From Candidatus Rokuibacteriota bacterium (GTDB lineage: Bacteria > Methylomirabilota > Methylomirabilia > Rokubacteriales > CSP1-6), in assembly GCA_003221695.1 (NCBI GenBank), contig QHSX01000065.1, positions 62,001-126,000 of the forward strand: a stretch of 64,000 nucleotides of DNA, written 5' to 3'. Below, piece by piece: positions 37,535 to 45,875 of the stretch. Below the pieces are notes generated by a model. It did no database searches. It saw nothing but the letters and a program-made list of their open reading frames with translations, and was not told where the DNA came from. A program made the position numbers and the translations under genes. The stretch's first letter is position 1. Each line of letters opens with the position of its first letter.

Positions 37535-38389
37535 ATGCCCGTGGCCTCACCGACCGTCGGGCGCGGACGCGCCCCGGCGGAACGTCCCATTGACGTCGTC
37601 GTGGCGGGCGCCGCCGGCCGCATGGGGACGCGCCTCGTCGCGTGCCTCCAGGGAGCCGACGACCTGCGCCTGGTCGGCGCGCTCGAGGCACCCGCGCACC
37701 CCGCGCTCGGCCGGGATGCCGGGGAGCTCGCGGGAATCGGGCGCCTCGGCGTGGCGGTGGGTGGCGATCCCGCCACGGTCGTCACCCCCGACCGCGTGCT
37801 GGTCGAGTTCTCCGTTCCGGAGGCCTCCCTCGAGCACCTGCGTCTGGTCGCCCGGAACGGGGCGCGGGCGGTGATCGGCACCACCGGTTTCACGGATGCC
37901 CAGCGCGCGGAGATCGGGGACCTGGCGAAGCGCGCCGCGATCCTCGTCTCGCCCAACATGTCGGTCGCCGTGAACGTCGCGTTCAGCCTCCTCGGCACGA
38001 TGGCCAAGGCGCTCGGCGACGAGTACGACGTCGAGATCACGGAGACCCACCACCGCTTCAAAAAGGACGCACCGAGTGGCACCGCCCTCCGGATGGCGGA
38101 GATCGTCGCCGCGGCCCTCGGGCGTGACCCCGACCGGGTCCTCGTGCACGGCCGGCAGGGGCTGCCGGGCGAGCGCACCCGGGCGGAGATCGCCGTCCTC
38201 TCGCTCCGTTCCGGCGACGTCGTCGGCGAGCACACCGTGTCGTTCGGCACCCTGGGCGAGCGTCTCGAGCTGACCCACCGGGCGCACACCCGCGACACCT
38301 TCGCGCGCGGCGCCCTGCGCGCGGTGCGGTTCCTGGCGGCGCGTCCGCCCGGGCTCTACTCGATGCAGGACGTGCTCGGCCTCGCCTAG
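37535..38389 (+). CDS. dapB: 4-hydroxy-tetrahydrodipicolinate reductase
   Basis: 284 aa. The N-terminal nucleotide-binding motif is VAGAAGRMG after a lead of about 18 residues that is longer than usual. The middle has GTTGF and PNMSVAVN, and the active-site stretch is ETHHRFKKDAPSGTA with the catalytic His and Lys. It reduces the dapA product with NAD(P)H. It follows dapA by 9 bases. The extra N-terminal residues (MPVASPTVGRG) may mean the true start is later, but no better one is seen. Confidence 0.94.
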   Translation: MPVASPTVGRGRAPAERPIDVVVAGAAGRMGTRLVACLQGADDLRLVGALEAPAHPALGRDAGELAGIGRLGVAVGGDPATVVTPDRVLVEFSVPEASLEHLRLVARNGARAVIGTTGFTDAQRAEIGDLAKRAAILVSPNMSVAVNVAFSLLGTMAKALGDEYDVEITETHHRFKKDAPSGTALRMAEIVAAALGRDPDRVLVHGRQGLPGERTRAEIAVLSLRSGDVVGEHTVSFGTLGERLELTHRAHTRDTFARGALRAVRFLAARPPGLYSMQDVLGLA

Positions 38390-38401
38390 GAGGCGGTCGG
38401 C

Positions 38402-39160
38402 GTGCAGATCGTGCGGTTCAAGGTGGGCGACAGGACGCGCTACGGCGTCCTCGAGGGCGCGACCGTCGTCGAGTACGCCGGGACGCCCTTCACGATCTTC
38501 AGGCGAGGACGCCACCGCTACCCGCTCAAGCACGTGGTCCTCCTGGCCCCCGTGCTGCCGTCCAAGATCGTCGGGATCGGCCCCAACTACCGAGACCACG
38601 CGACGGAGCTGGGGCTGGCGATTCCGGACGAGCCGGTCATGCTCTTCAAGCCGACGACGACCCTGGTCGGGCCGGACGATCCGATCGTGTATCCGTCGAT
38701 TTCCGTGCGCGTGGAGCACGAGGCGGAGCTCGCGGTCGTCGTCAAGCGCCGCTGCCGCGACGTGCCCGCCGCGCGCGCCCGCGAATACATCCTCGGCTAC
38801 ACGGCGCTCAACGACGTGACGGCGCGGGACCTGCAGGAAAAGGACGGGCAAGGCACGCGGGCCAAGGCGTTCGACACGTTCTGCCCGATCGGCCCGTGCG
38901 TCGCGACCGACATCGACCCGAGCGCCTTGACGATCGAGGCCTACGTCAACGGCGAGCTCCGGCAGTCCGCGAGCACCAAGGAGATGGTCTTCCCGATCGA
39001 GGACCTCCTGGCGCGCGTCTCACAGGTGATGACGCTGCTTCCGGGTGACGTGATCGCGACGGGGACCCCGCCGGGGGTCGGTCCGCTCCGGCCGGGCGAT
39101 CGGGTCGAGGTGCGGATCGACTCCATCGGGAGCCTCAAGAACCCCGTCGTCAGGCTCTGA
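38402..39160 (+). CDS. Fumarylacetoacetate hydrolase-family protein
   Basis: 252 aa, typical of the short bacterial FAH proteins. Metal ligands are the two Glu in VEHEAELAVVV and Asp in ALNDVTARDLQ; GPNYRDHATELG and GDVIATGTPPGVG are family signatures. Relatives are acylpyruvases, oxaloacetate decarboxylases or 2-keto-acid hydratases, and the exact substrate cannot be read off. GTG at 38402 follows AGGAGG at 8 bases. The stop shares its last base with the folB start. Confidence 0.9.
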   Translation: MQIVRFKVGDRTRYGVLEGATVVEYAGTPFTIFRRGRHRYPLKHVVLLAPVLPSKIVGIGPNYRDHATELGLAIPDEPVMLFKPTTTLVGPDDPIVYPSISVRVEHEAELAVVVKRRCRDVPAARAREYILGYTALNDVTARDLQEKDGQGTRAKAFDTFCPIGPCVATDIDPSALTIEAYVNGELRQSASTKEMVFPIEDLLARVSQVMTLLPGDVIATGTPPGVGPLRPGDRVEVRIDSIGSLKNPVVRL

Positions 39161-39522
39161 TGGCGGACAAGCTCCTGCTCGAGGATGTGCGGTTCTACGG
39201 CCAGCACGGCCTGACGAAGGCCGAGCAGACGGTGGGCGCCTGGTTCTCGGTCGACGCCGAGCTCGCCCTCGACCTCGGGCCCGCGGCGCTGTCCGACGAC
39301 CTGGGCGCGGCGGTCGACTACGGCGCGGTCGCCCGTCGCATCGTCGAGATCGGAACGGGCCAGCGCGTCAACCTGATCGAGCGTCTCGCCGGCCTCATGG
39401 CCGACGCCCTCCTGCGGGAGTTCCCGGCGCAGGAGGTACGGGTCCGCGTCCGGAAGCTCACGCCTCCGCTCCACGGGCTCGTCGGCACGCCCGCGGTCGA
39501 GCTCGTCCGGAGACGCCGATGA
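39160..39522 (+). CDS. folB: Dihydroneopterin aldolase
   Basis: 120 aa, normal size. It converts dihydroneopterin to 6-hydroxymethyl-dihydropterin in folate synthesis. It has FYGQHGLTKAEQ with the conserved Glu, a central VDYGAVARRI, NLIERLAGLMAD, and the catalytic Lys in VRKLTPPLHG. The start overlaps the previous stop (TGATG). It overlaps folK by 4 bases; folB-folK is a common pair. No folP or folE is in the window. Confidence 0.92.
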   Translation: MADKLLLEDVRFYGQHGLTKAEQTVGAWFSVDAELALDLGPAALSDDLGAAVDYGAVARRIVEIGTGQRVNLIERLAGLMADALLREFPAQEVRVRVRKLTPPLHGLVGTPAVELVRRRR

Positions 39523-40067
39523 CACGCGTGTTTCTCAGCCTCGGCTCGAACCTCGGCGATCGCCTGGGGCTGCTCCGCGCGGCGTGGGAGCGGCTCGCGC
39601 GGCTCGAGGGCGTCGAGGTCGTGGGCACCTCGCGTCTCTACGAGGCCGAGCCCTGGGAGAGCGAGCCCGGCCGGACGCGCGACGAGACGCGCTGGTACCT
39701 CAACTGTGTCGTCGCGGTCGAGACGACGCTGCCGCCGCGCGCGCTGCTCGAGCGGGTCCAGGCGATCGAGACGGCGCTCGGACGCACGCGGCCGACTGGC
39801 ACGCCCGAGGCGCGGCGCTTCGCCGCCCGGACCCTCGACATCGACATTCTCTTCTACGGCCACGAGGTGGTGAGCGTCCCCGACGACCTCCACATCCCCC
39901 ACCTGCTCCTCGCCGAGCGCGCCTTCGTCCTCCGGCCGCTCGCGGACGTGGCGCCCGACCTCGAGCACCCGACGCTCTACCGGACCGTCCGCGAGCTGCT
40001 CCGAGACGTCGCCGACGACCACGAGGTCCGCCCAGGCGAGTATTCCCCGCGCTGGTTCGAGGGCTGA
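39519..40067 (+). CDS. folK: 2-amino-4-hydroxy-6-hydroxymethyldihydropteridine pyrophosphokinase
   Basis: 182 aa. It transfers pyrophosphate from ATP to the folB product. Markers are SLGSNLGDRLGLL at the N terminus, TSRLYEAEPW, the R-T-L-D-I-D-I-L metal site (ARTLDIDILFYG) and IPHLLLAERAFVLRPL. It overlaps folB by ATGA. The sigma-factor gene starts 6 bases after the stop, so the regulatory pair may be transcribed with the folate genes. Confidence 0.93.
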   Translation: MTRVFLSLGSNLGDRLGLLRAAWERLARLEGVEVVGTSRLYEAEPWESEPGRTRDETRWYLNCVVAVETTLPPRALLERVQAIETALGRTRPTGTPEARRFAARTLDIDILFYGHEVVSVPDDLHIPHLLLAERAFVLRPLADVAPDLEHPTLYRTVRELLRDVADDHEVRPGEYSPRWFEG

Positions 40068-40072
40068 GCGCC

Positions 40073-40582
40073 GTGGCCTCCGGCGAGTTCGAGCGGCAAG
40101 CCCTCGAGCACCTCGACGCCCTCTACAACTTCGCGATGTACCTGACGCGCAACCCGCCGGAAGCGGACGACCTCGTCCAGGAAACCTATCTCCGAGCGTT
40201 CCGCTTCGCCGACCGGTTCACACCGGGAACCCACCTCCGCGCCTGGTTGTTTCAGATCTTGAGGAACACGTTCCTGACCTTCTATCGGGTCCGCGAGCGC
40301 GAGTCCGCGATCGCGGACGACGGCGTGCCGGACTGGGACGCGCCCATGTTTCACGACGCGCCCGAGGACTCGTCGAGCGTCATGGAGGCGCACACAGACC
40401 TCGAACGTGCGCTGCGCCGCCTGCCAGAGGAATTCCGGACCGTGCTCTTGCTCGCGGAAGTCGAGGGCATGCCGCTCGAGGAAGTCGCGCACGTGATGGA
40501 GTGCCCCGTCGGCACCGTCAAGTCGAGAATCTTCAGGGCGAAGGAGCGGTTGCGCACGTTGCTGCGCGATTACAAGCGATGA
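40073..40582 (+). CDS. ECF-type RNA polymerase sigma factor
   Basis: 169 aa group-4 sigma factor with sigma-2 (about 10-75; EADDLVQETYLRAFRFADRF) and sigma-4 (about 110-165; EVAHVMECPVGTVKSRIFRAKERL) domains only. GTG at 40073 lies 6 bases after folK; GAGGGC is upstream. It overlaps the next gene by 4 bases (ATGA), as ECF sigma genes usually do with their anti-sigma gene. The target promoters and inducing signal are unknown. Confidence 0.9.
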   Translation: MASGEFERQALEHLDALYNFAMYLTRNPPEADDLVQETYLRAFRFADRFTPGTHLRAWLFQILRNTFLTFYRVRERESAIADDGVPDWDAPMFHDAPEDSSSVMEAHTDLERALRRLPEEFRTVLLLAEVEGMPLEEVAHVMECPVGTVKSRIFRAKERLRTLLRDYKR

Positions 40583-41286
40583 TGAACGAGCGTTCTTCGG
40601 ACTCGTCGGACGAGGAGCTCGGTCAGCAGCTCCGGGCGGAGCTGCCTCGATACGCGGCCCCGGAGCGCCTGGGCGCGGCGATCGTCGAGGCGGCGACGCC
40701 AGCGCCCCGGCGCCGATTCGCGTGGCTCGCGCCCGCGTTCGCCGCGGCCGCCACGGCGCTCGTGCTCGTCCTGGCGTTCGTGCCGCTGCTCCCGCGGATC
40801 CTGCCCGCCGATCCGGCGCAGCGGCTCATGCGCTCGGTCGTCGCCGAGCACGAGCGCGCGCTCATGTGGGGGGCGCGACGCCCGGAGGCCATCCCGACGG
40901 CGCTTCCCTGGCTCACGCAGGAGTCGGGCATCGACCTCACGCGGGTCTTCGCCGGCGACGACCTCCTCGCCTTCAGGGGGGCCGAGCCCGTGTACCTGGA
41001 GGGGCGGCGCGGCATCGCGCTCCACTACCGCGACGCGGACGGCCATCTCGTCACGTATATCGTGCTGCCCGCGCCTGCGCTGCCGCTCCCGGACCGCCAG
41101 CGCGTCCAGGTCGAGCGCTGGAAGCCGGCGCTCATGTACGACAACGGCTTTTCGGCGTGGGTGTGGAAGCATGGCGACCTCGCCTGCTTCCTCGTCTCGG
41201 ACATGGTCTCCGAGGCGGAGCTCGAGCGGTTCAAGAACTACTTCGTCCGCGTCCGGACGGCGACGGAGCCCGTGCCCGCGTACTGA
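40579..41286 (+). CDS. Membrane protein, probable anti-sigma factor
   Basis: 235 aa. A short cytoplasmic part (1-47, EELGQQLRAELPRYAAPERL) is followed by one membrane helix (about 48-70) and a periplasmic domain of about 165 residues. The layout and position fit a membrane anti-sigma factor, but the zinc motif H-x3-C-x2-C found in many is absent; the protein has a single Cys near 200. The C-terminal domain (VERWKPALMYDNGFSAWVWK) is not one I recognise. Two ATG codons (40579, 40582) are possible starts. Confidence 0.7.
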   Translation: MMNERSSDSSDEELGQQLRAELPRYAAPERLGAAIVEAATPAPRRRFAWLAPAFAAAATALVLVLAFVPLLPRILPADPAQRLMRSVVAEHERALMWGARRPEAIPTALPWLTQESGIDLTRVFAGDDLLAFRGAEPVYLEGRRGIALHYRDADGHLVTYIVLPAPALPLPDRQRVQVERWKPALMYDNGFSAWVWKHGDLACFLVSDMVSEAELERFKNYFVRVRTATEPVPAY

Positions 41287-41344
41287 GGGGCGGCGAGAAG
41301 ATGACCCGAGCGGCTCGTTCAGCGGCGGCCCAAGACCCTCATGA

Positions 41345-41725
41345 CTAGATCTTCTGCGCGCCGACGAGCTTCGCGAGCTGCCGGTCGAACGTGCCGACGG
41401 GCAGATGCCCCGCCTTGCGAGCGATCTCGAGGACCAAGCAGTCGGAGAAATCCACGCGTGGATGTCGCCGGTAGTGCTCGAGCGCGGCAGTGACGACGTC
41501 GGCGTCCTGGATCGTCACGTGCTGGTGGTTGAGAAGCATCTCGACGGCTGTGACGATCGCAGTCGGGGCAAGGCCGTAGACGGCGCTCAGGACCCAGGTC
41601 GTCTCCGCCAGCACGAGGTGACCGACCCACCCGCCGGGCGCCACGAAGGACTCGGCGGCCGCCGCTTGCCTGGCATCGTCGCGCGTGATGAGGCGAACGA
41701 GGACGTTCGTGTCAACGGCCCGCAT
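41345..41725 (-). CDS. PIN-domain toxin (VapC type)
   Basis: 126 aa. Acidic metal sites: Asp in RAVDTNVLVRL, Glu in LAETTWVL, Asp in VDFSDCLVL and Asp in TFDRQLAKL. ATG at 41725 lies within the 3' end of the antitoxin gene, which overlaps it by 14 bases. Expected to be an RNase held silent by the upstream AbrB-type protein. This is the second PIN module in the window and is not close in sequence to the first. Confidence 0.88.
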   Translation of the reverse strand: MRAVDTNVLVRLITRDDARQAAAAESFVAPGGWVGHLVLAETTWVLSAVYGLAPTAIVTAVEMLLNHQHVTIQDADVVTAALEHYRRHPRVDFSDCLVLEIARKAGHLPVGTFDRQLAKLVGAQKI

Positions 41726-41978
41726 GCCGCTTCCGCGCGTGGCGCCGGATACCCGTCTTGAGCTGCTCGAGCGTCTTCCGCTTTGGGGCGCGCGTGGAGA
41801 AGACCGCCCGATGGATATCCTCGGAGGAGTAGCGCCCCGCCCGGCGGACGACAATGGCGCCGCCGTCGTCGCTCCACTCGAGGACGGCGCCCGGGCCAAC
41901 GCCAAGGCGCCGGCGGACCGCCGCCGGGACGGACACCTGGCCCTGGGCGGTGAGCCTCGAGTGGGCAATCGGCGACAT
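41712..41978 (-). CDS. AbrB/MazE-type antitoxin
   Basis: 88 aa from ATG at 41978 (an in-frame TTG at 41987 is the alternative). The SpoVT-AbrB swapped-hairpin domain is clear: SRLTAQGQVSVPAAVRRRLG, then VLEWSDDGGAIVV. The basic tail (TGIRRHARKRHAGR) would contact the PIN toxin. No ribosome site is obvious. A perfect 14-bp palindrome lies just before the ATG. Confidence 0.85.
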   Translation of the reverse strand: MSPIAHSRLTAQGQVSVPAAVRRRLGVGPGAVLEWSDDGGAIVVRRAGRYSSEDIHRAVFSTRAPKRKTLEQLKTGIRRHARKRHAGR

Positions 41979-41986
41979 ACGTATCA

Positions 41987-42000
41987 ATTACCATGGTAAT
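41987..42000. promoter_or_regulatory. Perfect palindrome at the AbrB/PIN module, candidate operator
   Basis: ATTACCATGGTAAT, a perfect 14-bp palindrome, ending 8 bases before the antitoxin ATG. Its A/T content stands out. AbrB-type antitoxins commonly repress their own promoter by binding such sites. Confidence 0.55.
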
Positions 42001-42040
42001 GTGCCGTAATCAACGTCACGATTCAGAGACACCGCATCGT

Positions 42041-43303
42041 CTACCGGGTCGAGCGGCGAGAGGTCTCGTGAGGCTCGGTTGATTCTCCGACCAGGACGCT
42101 GAACGGCAGCGCCATCAGGGCAACGGCCACGAGCAGCACTTCGGTGTCGCCGAAGTTGTACTCGAAGAGACCCGCCACGAGGAACGCGGCGATCGCCGCC
42201 ATCGGCCCGAGAACGAGCGCGCGCGTGTCTTCGTCCTCCCGGCGAGCGCGCGCGAGGGTCCGCGCCGACACCCTGAAGAACGCGACCCAGATCGCGATCC
42301 ACGCGACGAGCCCGGGGACGCCACGCTCGACAGCGATCTGGAGCGGCGTGTTGTGCAGGTGGCTCGTCGAGCGCCGGAGCGCCTCCGGCCCTGCCCACAC
42401 GGGATAGAGCTGCTTGACCTGGCCCGGGCCGACGCCCGTGATCGGGTGCGCCCGGACGAGGCGGAGCCCCGTGTCCAGCATCGCGAGCCGGTCGCGCGCG
42501 GTGTCGTCCCTGAGATCACCGATGGTGCGGAGGCGGGCCAGCACGCCCGGCTCGACGACGAGCGCCCCGGCGACCACGACCGCGAGCGTCCCCAGCACGA
42601 GGCCGCGCCGACCGAGGGCGAGCGCGCACCCCACGGCGCCGACGGCGAAGCCGAGCCAGGCGCCGCGGACATAGGTGAGGCCGAGGGCCACGACTCCGAG
42701 CCCCCAGAGCGGCGCCATCCAGGCGCGCTCCCGGCCCGCGCGCGCCAGGCGCGGCAGCGTGGCCACGAGCACCTGCGTGAGGACGCCCGCGAGCGTCATG
42801 TAGATCGAGAAGAAACCCCGCGCGCGCGCGCACTTGTGGAAGAGCAACCGCACGGGGCCGGACTCGACGCTGCCCGACGGCGGGCAGAAGCCGACCTGGA
42901 GGATGGAGAAGAGCGCCACCACGGAGACCGCGACGAAGAGGCCGGTCAGAAAGCGCCGGGCCGACGGCGGGTCGGGCAGCGCGTGGCGCACGACGTAGAA
43001 GGCGCCGAGCGTGAGCAACCCCTTCGCGGCCACGAGGCTCTCCGCGGGGCGCGGGGACGTGAGCGCCGCCACGAGCGTCCACGCGGCGAAGGCCACGAGC
43101 GGTCCGGCGAACGGCCAGCCCGCGCGCCGCGGGCCGGGGTCGCGCGGGCCGAAGACAAGCCACGCGGCGAGCACGACGAGCGTCGCCTCCGAGAGCGAGA
43201 TCGACGCGGCGAGCCCGAGCGTGAGCGCCAGGAGCAGCCAGCCGCGGACCGCCACGGGCCAGGGCCCGCTCGCAGCCGATGGAGCGTCGGCCGGGTCGCT
43301 CAA
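42041..43303 (-). CDS. O-antigen ligase/polymerase (WaaL/Wzy-like) membrane protein
   Basis: 420 aa with about 10-12 hydrophobic segments and one large periplasmic loop before the last helices, which holds ITGVGPGQVKQLYPVW and HLHNTPLQIAVERGVPGL; this matches the Wzy_C domain with its conserved Arg and His. Members link or polymerise lipid-carried glycans on the outer face of the inner membrane. It is the last gene of the glycan locus. TTG at 43303 overlaps the stop of the sugar-transferase gene (TTGA). Confidence 0.88.
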   Translation of the reverse strand: MSDPADAPSAASGPWPVAVRGWLLLALTLGLAASISLSEATLVVLAAWLVFGPRDPGPRRAGWPFAGPLVAFAAWTLVAALTSPRPAESLVAAKGLLTLGAFYVVRHALPDPPSARRFLTGLFVAVSVVALFSILQVGFCPPSGSVESGPVRLLFHKCARARGFFSIYMTLAGVLTQVLVATLPRLARAGRERAWMAPLWGLGVVALGLTYVRGAWLGFAVGAVGCALALGRRGLVLGTLAVVVAGALVVEPGVLARLRTIGDLRDDTARDRLAMLDTGLRLVRAHPITGVGPGQVKQLYPVWAGPEALRRSTSHLHNTPLQIAVERGVPGLVAWIAIWVAFFRVSARTLARARREDEDTRALVLGPMAAIAAFLVAGLFEYNFGDTEVLLVAVALMALPFSVLVGESTEPHETSRRSTR

Positions 43304-44688
43304 TACGCGTTGCGGTTACGGAACCCGAACCAGAAGGTCAGGCAGAGGATCTGCAGGTCGAAGCCGAGGCTCCAGCGCTCGATGTAGAAGAGGTCGTACT
43401 CGATCCGCTTCTCGATCGAGGTCTGACCCCGCCAGCCATTGATCTGCGCCCAGCCCGTGATGCCCGCCTTCACCTTGTGGCGGAGCATGTACCCGGGCAC
43501 CCGGCGGCGGAACTCCTCGACGAAGCTCGGGCGCTCGGGGCGCGGGCCGACGAGGCTCATCTCACCGCGCAGGACGTTCCAGAGCTGCGGCAGCTCGTCC
43601 AGGCTGAAGCGCCGGAGGAACGCCCCGAGCCGCGTGCGCCGCGAGTCGTTCGGCCGCGCCCAGACGGGGCCGGTCTCGCGCTCGGCGTCCACGCGCATCG
43701 TGCGGAACTTGAGCATCTGGAAGGGGCGCCCGTCCAGCCCCATCCGCTCCTGGCGGTAGAGGACGGGGCCGGGGGAGGCGAGCTTGAGGAGGACGGCGAT
43801 CGCGAGCATCGCGGGCGCGGCCAGGACCAGTGCCCCGCCGCCGACGACGAGATCGAGCACGCGCTTCGCCACCCGATTCCAGCCGTAGAGCGGAGACTCG
43901 CGCAGGTGGATGAACGGGATCGACTCGAACTCCTCGACGCCGCCGCGGAGCGAGGCGAGACCAAAGACGTCGGGCACGAAGTGGATCGCGACGGGGTCGT
44001 CGCCGATCTCGTTGAGGACGGTGGTCAGGTGCCCTGACTCGCTGTGCGGCAGCGCGATGAACACGATGTCGACCTGCTGCCGGTCGAGCACGGCCCGGAC
44101 GTCCTCGAGCCCGCCGAGCCGCGGCGCGTCGCCGCCGGGCGTCTCCGCCTTGTCCGAGAGGAGCCCGAGGACACGGATGCCGACGTCCGGCCGGCGCCTG
44201 AGCACACGCAGCACCTCCACCGCCGGCTCACCGCCACCCACGACGATCGCGTACCGCTGGTTGTAGCCCCGACGGCGCGCGAACCGGAGCAGCTCGCGGA
44301 ACACCGCGCGCGAGAAGCTCACCGCGACGATCGACTGCACCCAGAAGCCCGCGATCACGAGCCGCGAGTAGTCGTACCCACGGAAGGCGAACGTCATGAT
44401 CGCGACGAGGACGAGCACGCCGAGCGTGGACGCCTTGGCCACGTCGAGCCACTCGGAGAAGTGTGAGCCCAGGCGGCTCGGCCGGTAGAGGTCGAACGCG
44501 CGGAACGCGAAGCCCCACACGAGCAGGATCGGCACGAGCTGGAGCGCGTAGTCCCGGAACGGCGGCACGTCGGTCACCCGCATCAGGTGGAACCGGACCG
44601 CGTACGCGGAGACCCAGCAGACCGCGATCAGGCAGAGGTCGAAGGCGAGCGTGAGGTGCTCGAGGAGGCGCGAGTGGGCCTTCAGCAT
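43300..44688 (-). CDS. Polyprenyl-phosphate sugar-1-phosphate transferase (WbaP/WcaJ type)
   Basis: 462 aa, the full-length class: four or five N-terminal membrane helices (to about 130), a Rossmann-like domain (YAIVVGGGEPAVEVLRVL), then the re-entrant catalytic domain from about 265 (KRVLDLVVGGGALVL, KFRTMR, PQLWNVLRGEMSLVGPRPE, KAGITGWAQINGWRG). It loads the first sugar phosphate onto undecaprenyl phosphate and so starts glycan assembly. ATG at 44688 overlaps the upstream glycosyltransferase by 7 bases. Confidence 0.93.
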   Translation of the reverse strand: MLKAHSRLLEHLTLAFDLCLIAVCWVSAYAVRFHLMRVTDVPPFRDYALQLVPILLVWGFAFRAFDLYRPSRLGSHFSEWLDVAKASTLGVLVLVAIMTFAFRGYDYSRLVIAGFWVQSIVAVSFSRAVFRELLRFARRRGYNQRYAIVVGGGEPAVEVLRVLRRRPDVGIRVLGLLSDKAETPGGDAPRLGGLEDVRAVLDRQQVDIVFIALPHSESGHLTTVLNEIGDDPVAIHFVPDVFGLASLRGGVEEFESIPFIHLRESPLYGWNRVAKRVLDLVVGGGALVLAAPAMLAIAVLLKLASPGPVLYRQERMGLDGRPFQMLKFRTMRVDAERETGPVWARPNDSRRTRLGAFLRRFSLDELPQLWNVLRGEMSLVGPRPERPSFVEEFRRRVPGYMLRHKVKAGITGWAQINGWRGQTSIEKRIEYDLFYIERWSLGFDLQILCLTFWFGFRNRNAY

Positions 44689-45875
44689 GCCTGTCGCGCG
44701 CCGGCCTCCCGCCACCGGGTCTCGACGTATTCGGCGAGCCGCCGCTTGAAGACGGGACGGTCGAACTCCCGCGCGCGTTCCCGCAGGGCCTTGGGATCGA
44801 ACCGGTCCTCGGCCGCCTCGAAGGCGCGGATCGCCCCCGCGAGCGCCTCGACCGTCTGCTCGGCGAAGAAGAGCGCCGTCGGCGCCGCGTGCTCCGCGCC
44901 GAGGGGGACCATCGTCTCGAGCACGCCGCCGCGCCCGAGCGCCACCGTCGGACGCCCCGCGGCGGCAGCTTCGAGCGGCACGATCCCGAAATCCTCGACC
45001 GCGGGGAAGAGCACGGCGCGGCAGCGCGCGTAGAGCTCGGCGACTTCGCGGTCGTCCCGCCAGCCAAGGAACTCGATGGATGGGCCGGCGAGCGCCTTGA
45101 GCCGCCGCTCTTCCGGACCGGTGCCGACGATGAGGAGGCGCCGGCCGAGCCGCCGGGCCGCGCCGATGGCCAGGTCGATGCGCTTGTAGGGGACGAGCGC
45201 CGACACCACCAGGTAGTAGTCGTCCACCCGGTCGGCGATGCGGAACCGCTCGACGTCGACCGGCGGGTGGATGACGTCGGCCTCGCGGCCCCAGACGCGC
45301 CGGATGCGTTCGGCGATGTGGTGGGAGATCGCGACGATGCCGTGGATCGACTCGTTGCGCCGATCCCACCGACGGAGCCCGGCGGCGACGGGCGGGGCGA
45401 GGAGCCGCGTGGCAAGCCCGGCGCGCGCGCCGAGGTAGTCGTCGGCGAGGTCCCACACGTAGCGCATCGGCGTGAAGCAGTAGCAGAGGTGGAGCGCGCC
45501 CGGCGGCGTGCGGACGCCCTTGGCGACGCAGTGGCTCAGCGAGAGGACGAGATCGTAGCGGGCGAGGTCGAAGCGCCGTACCGCCGCGGGGAACAGCGGG
45601 AGATAGCGGCGATACTGCGCGGCGGCGGCCGGGAGCCGCTGGACGAACGAGGTCACGACGCGGCGGCGCTCGATCACGGGCGAGACACTTCCGGGGACGT
45701 GGACCAGCGTGAAGAGCGGCGCGTCGGGGAACAGCTCGCAGACGACCTCGAGACACCGCTCGCCCCCACGCATGCCCGTCAGCCAGTCGTGGACGAGCGC
45801 GACGCGCGGGCTCGACCGCGCGGCAGCCGCGCGGTCCACGGCTAGCTGGCCCGAGACCGGATGCGGCGTCGCCAA
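44682..45875 (-). CDS. GT4-family glycosyltransferase
   Basis: 397 aa GT-B enzyme. The N-terminal part has VALVHDWLTGMRGGERCLE, common to cytosolic mannosyl/glucosyl transferases of polysaccharide loci. The C-terminal donor site has ALVPYKRIDLAI, LLIVGTGPEERRL and the E-x7-E motif EDFGIVPLE. Donor and acceptor are unknown; retaining mechanism follows from the family. It overlaps the next gene (45842) by 34 bases and the previous by 7. Confidence 0.9.
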   Translation of the reverse strand: MATPHPVSGQLAVDRAAAARSSPRVALVHDWLTGMRGGERCLEVVCELFPDAPLFTLVHVPGSVSPVIERRRVVTSFVQRLPAAAAQYRRYLPLFPAAVRRFDLARYDLVLSLSHCVAKGVRTPPGALHLCYCFTPMRYVWDLADDYLGARAGLATRLLAPPVAAGLRRWDRRNESIHGIVAISHHIAERIRRVWGREADVIHPPVDVERFRIADRVDDYYLVVSALVPYKRIDLAIGAARRLGRRLLIVGTGPEERRLKALAGPSIEFLGWRDDREVAELYARCRAVLFPAVEDFGIVPLEAAAAGRPTVALGRGGVLETMVPLGAEHAAPTALFFAEQTVEALAGAIRAFEAAEDRFDPKALRERAREFDRPVFKRRLAEYVETRWREAGARQAC

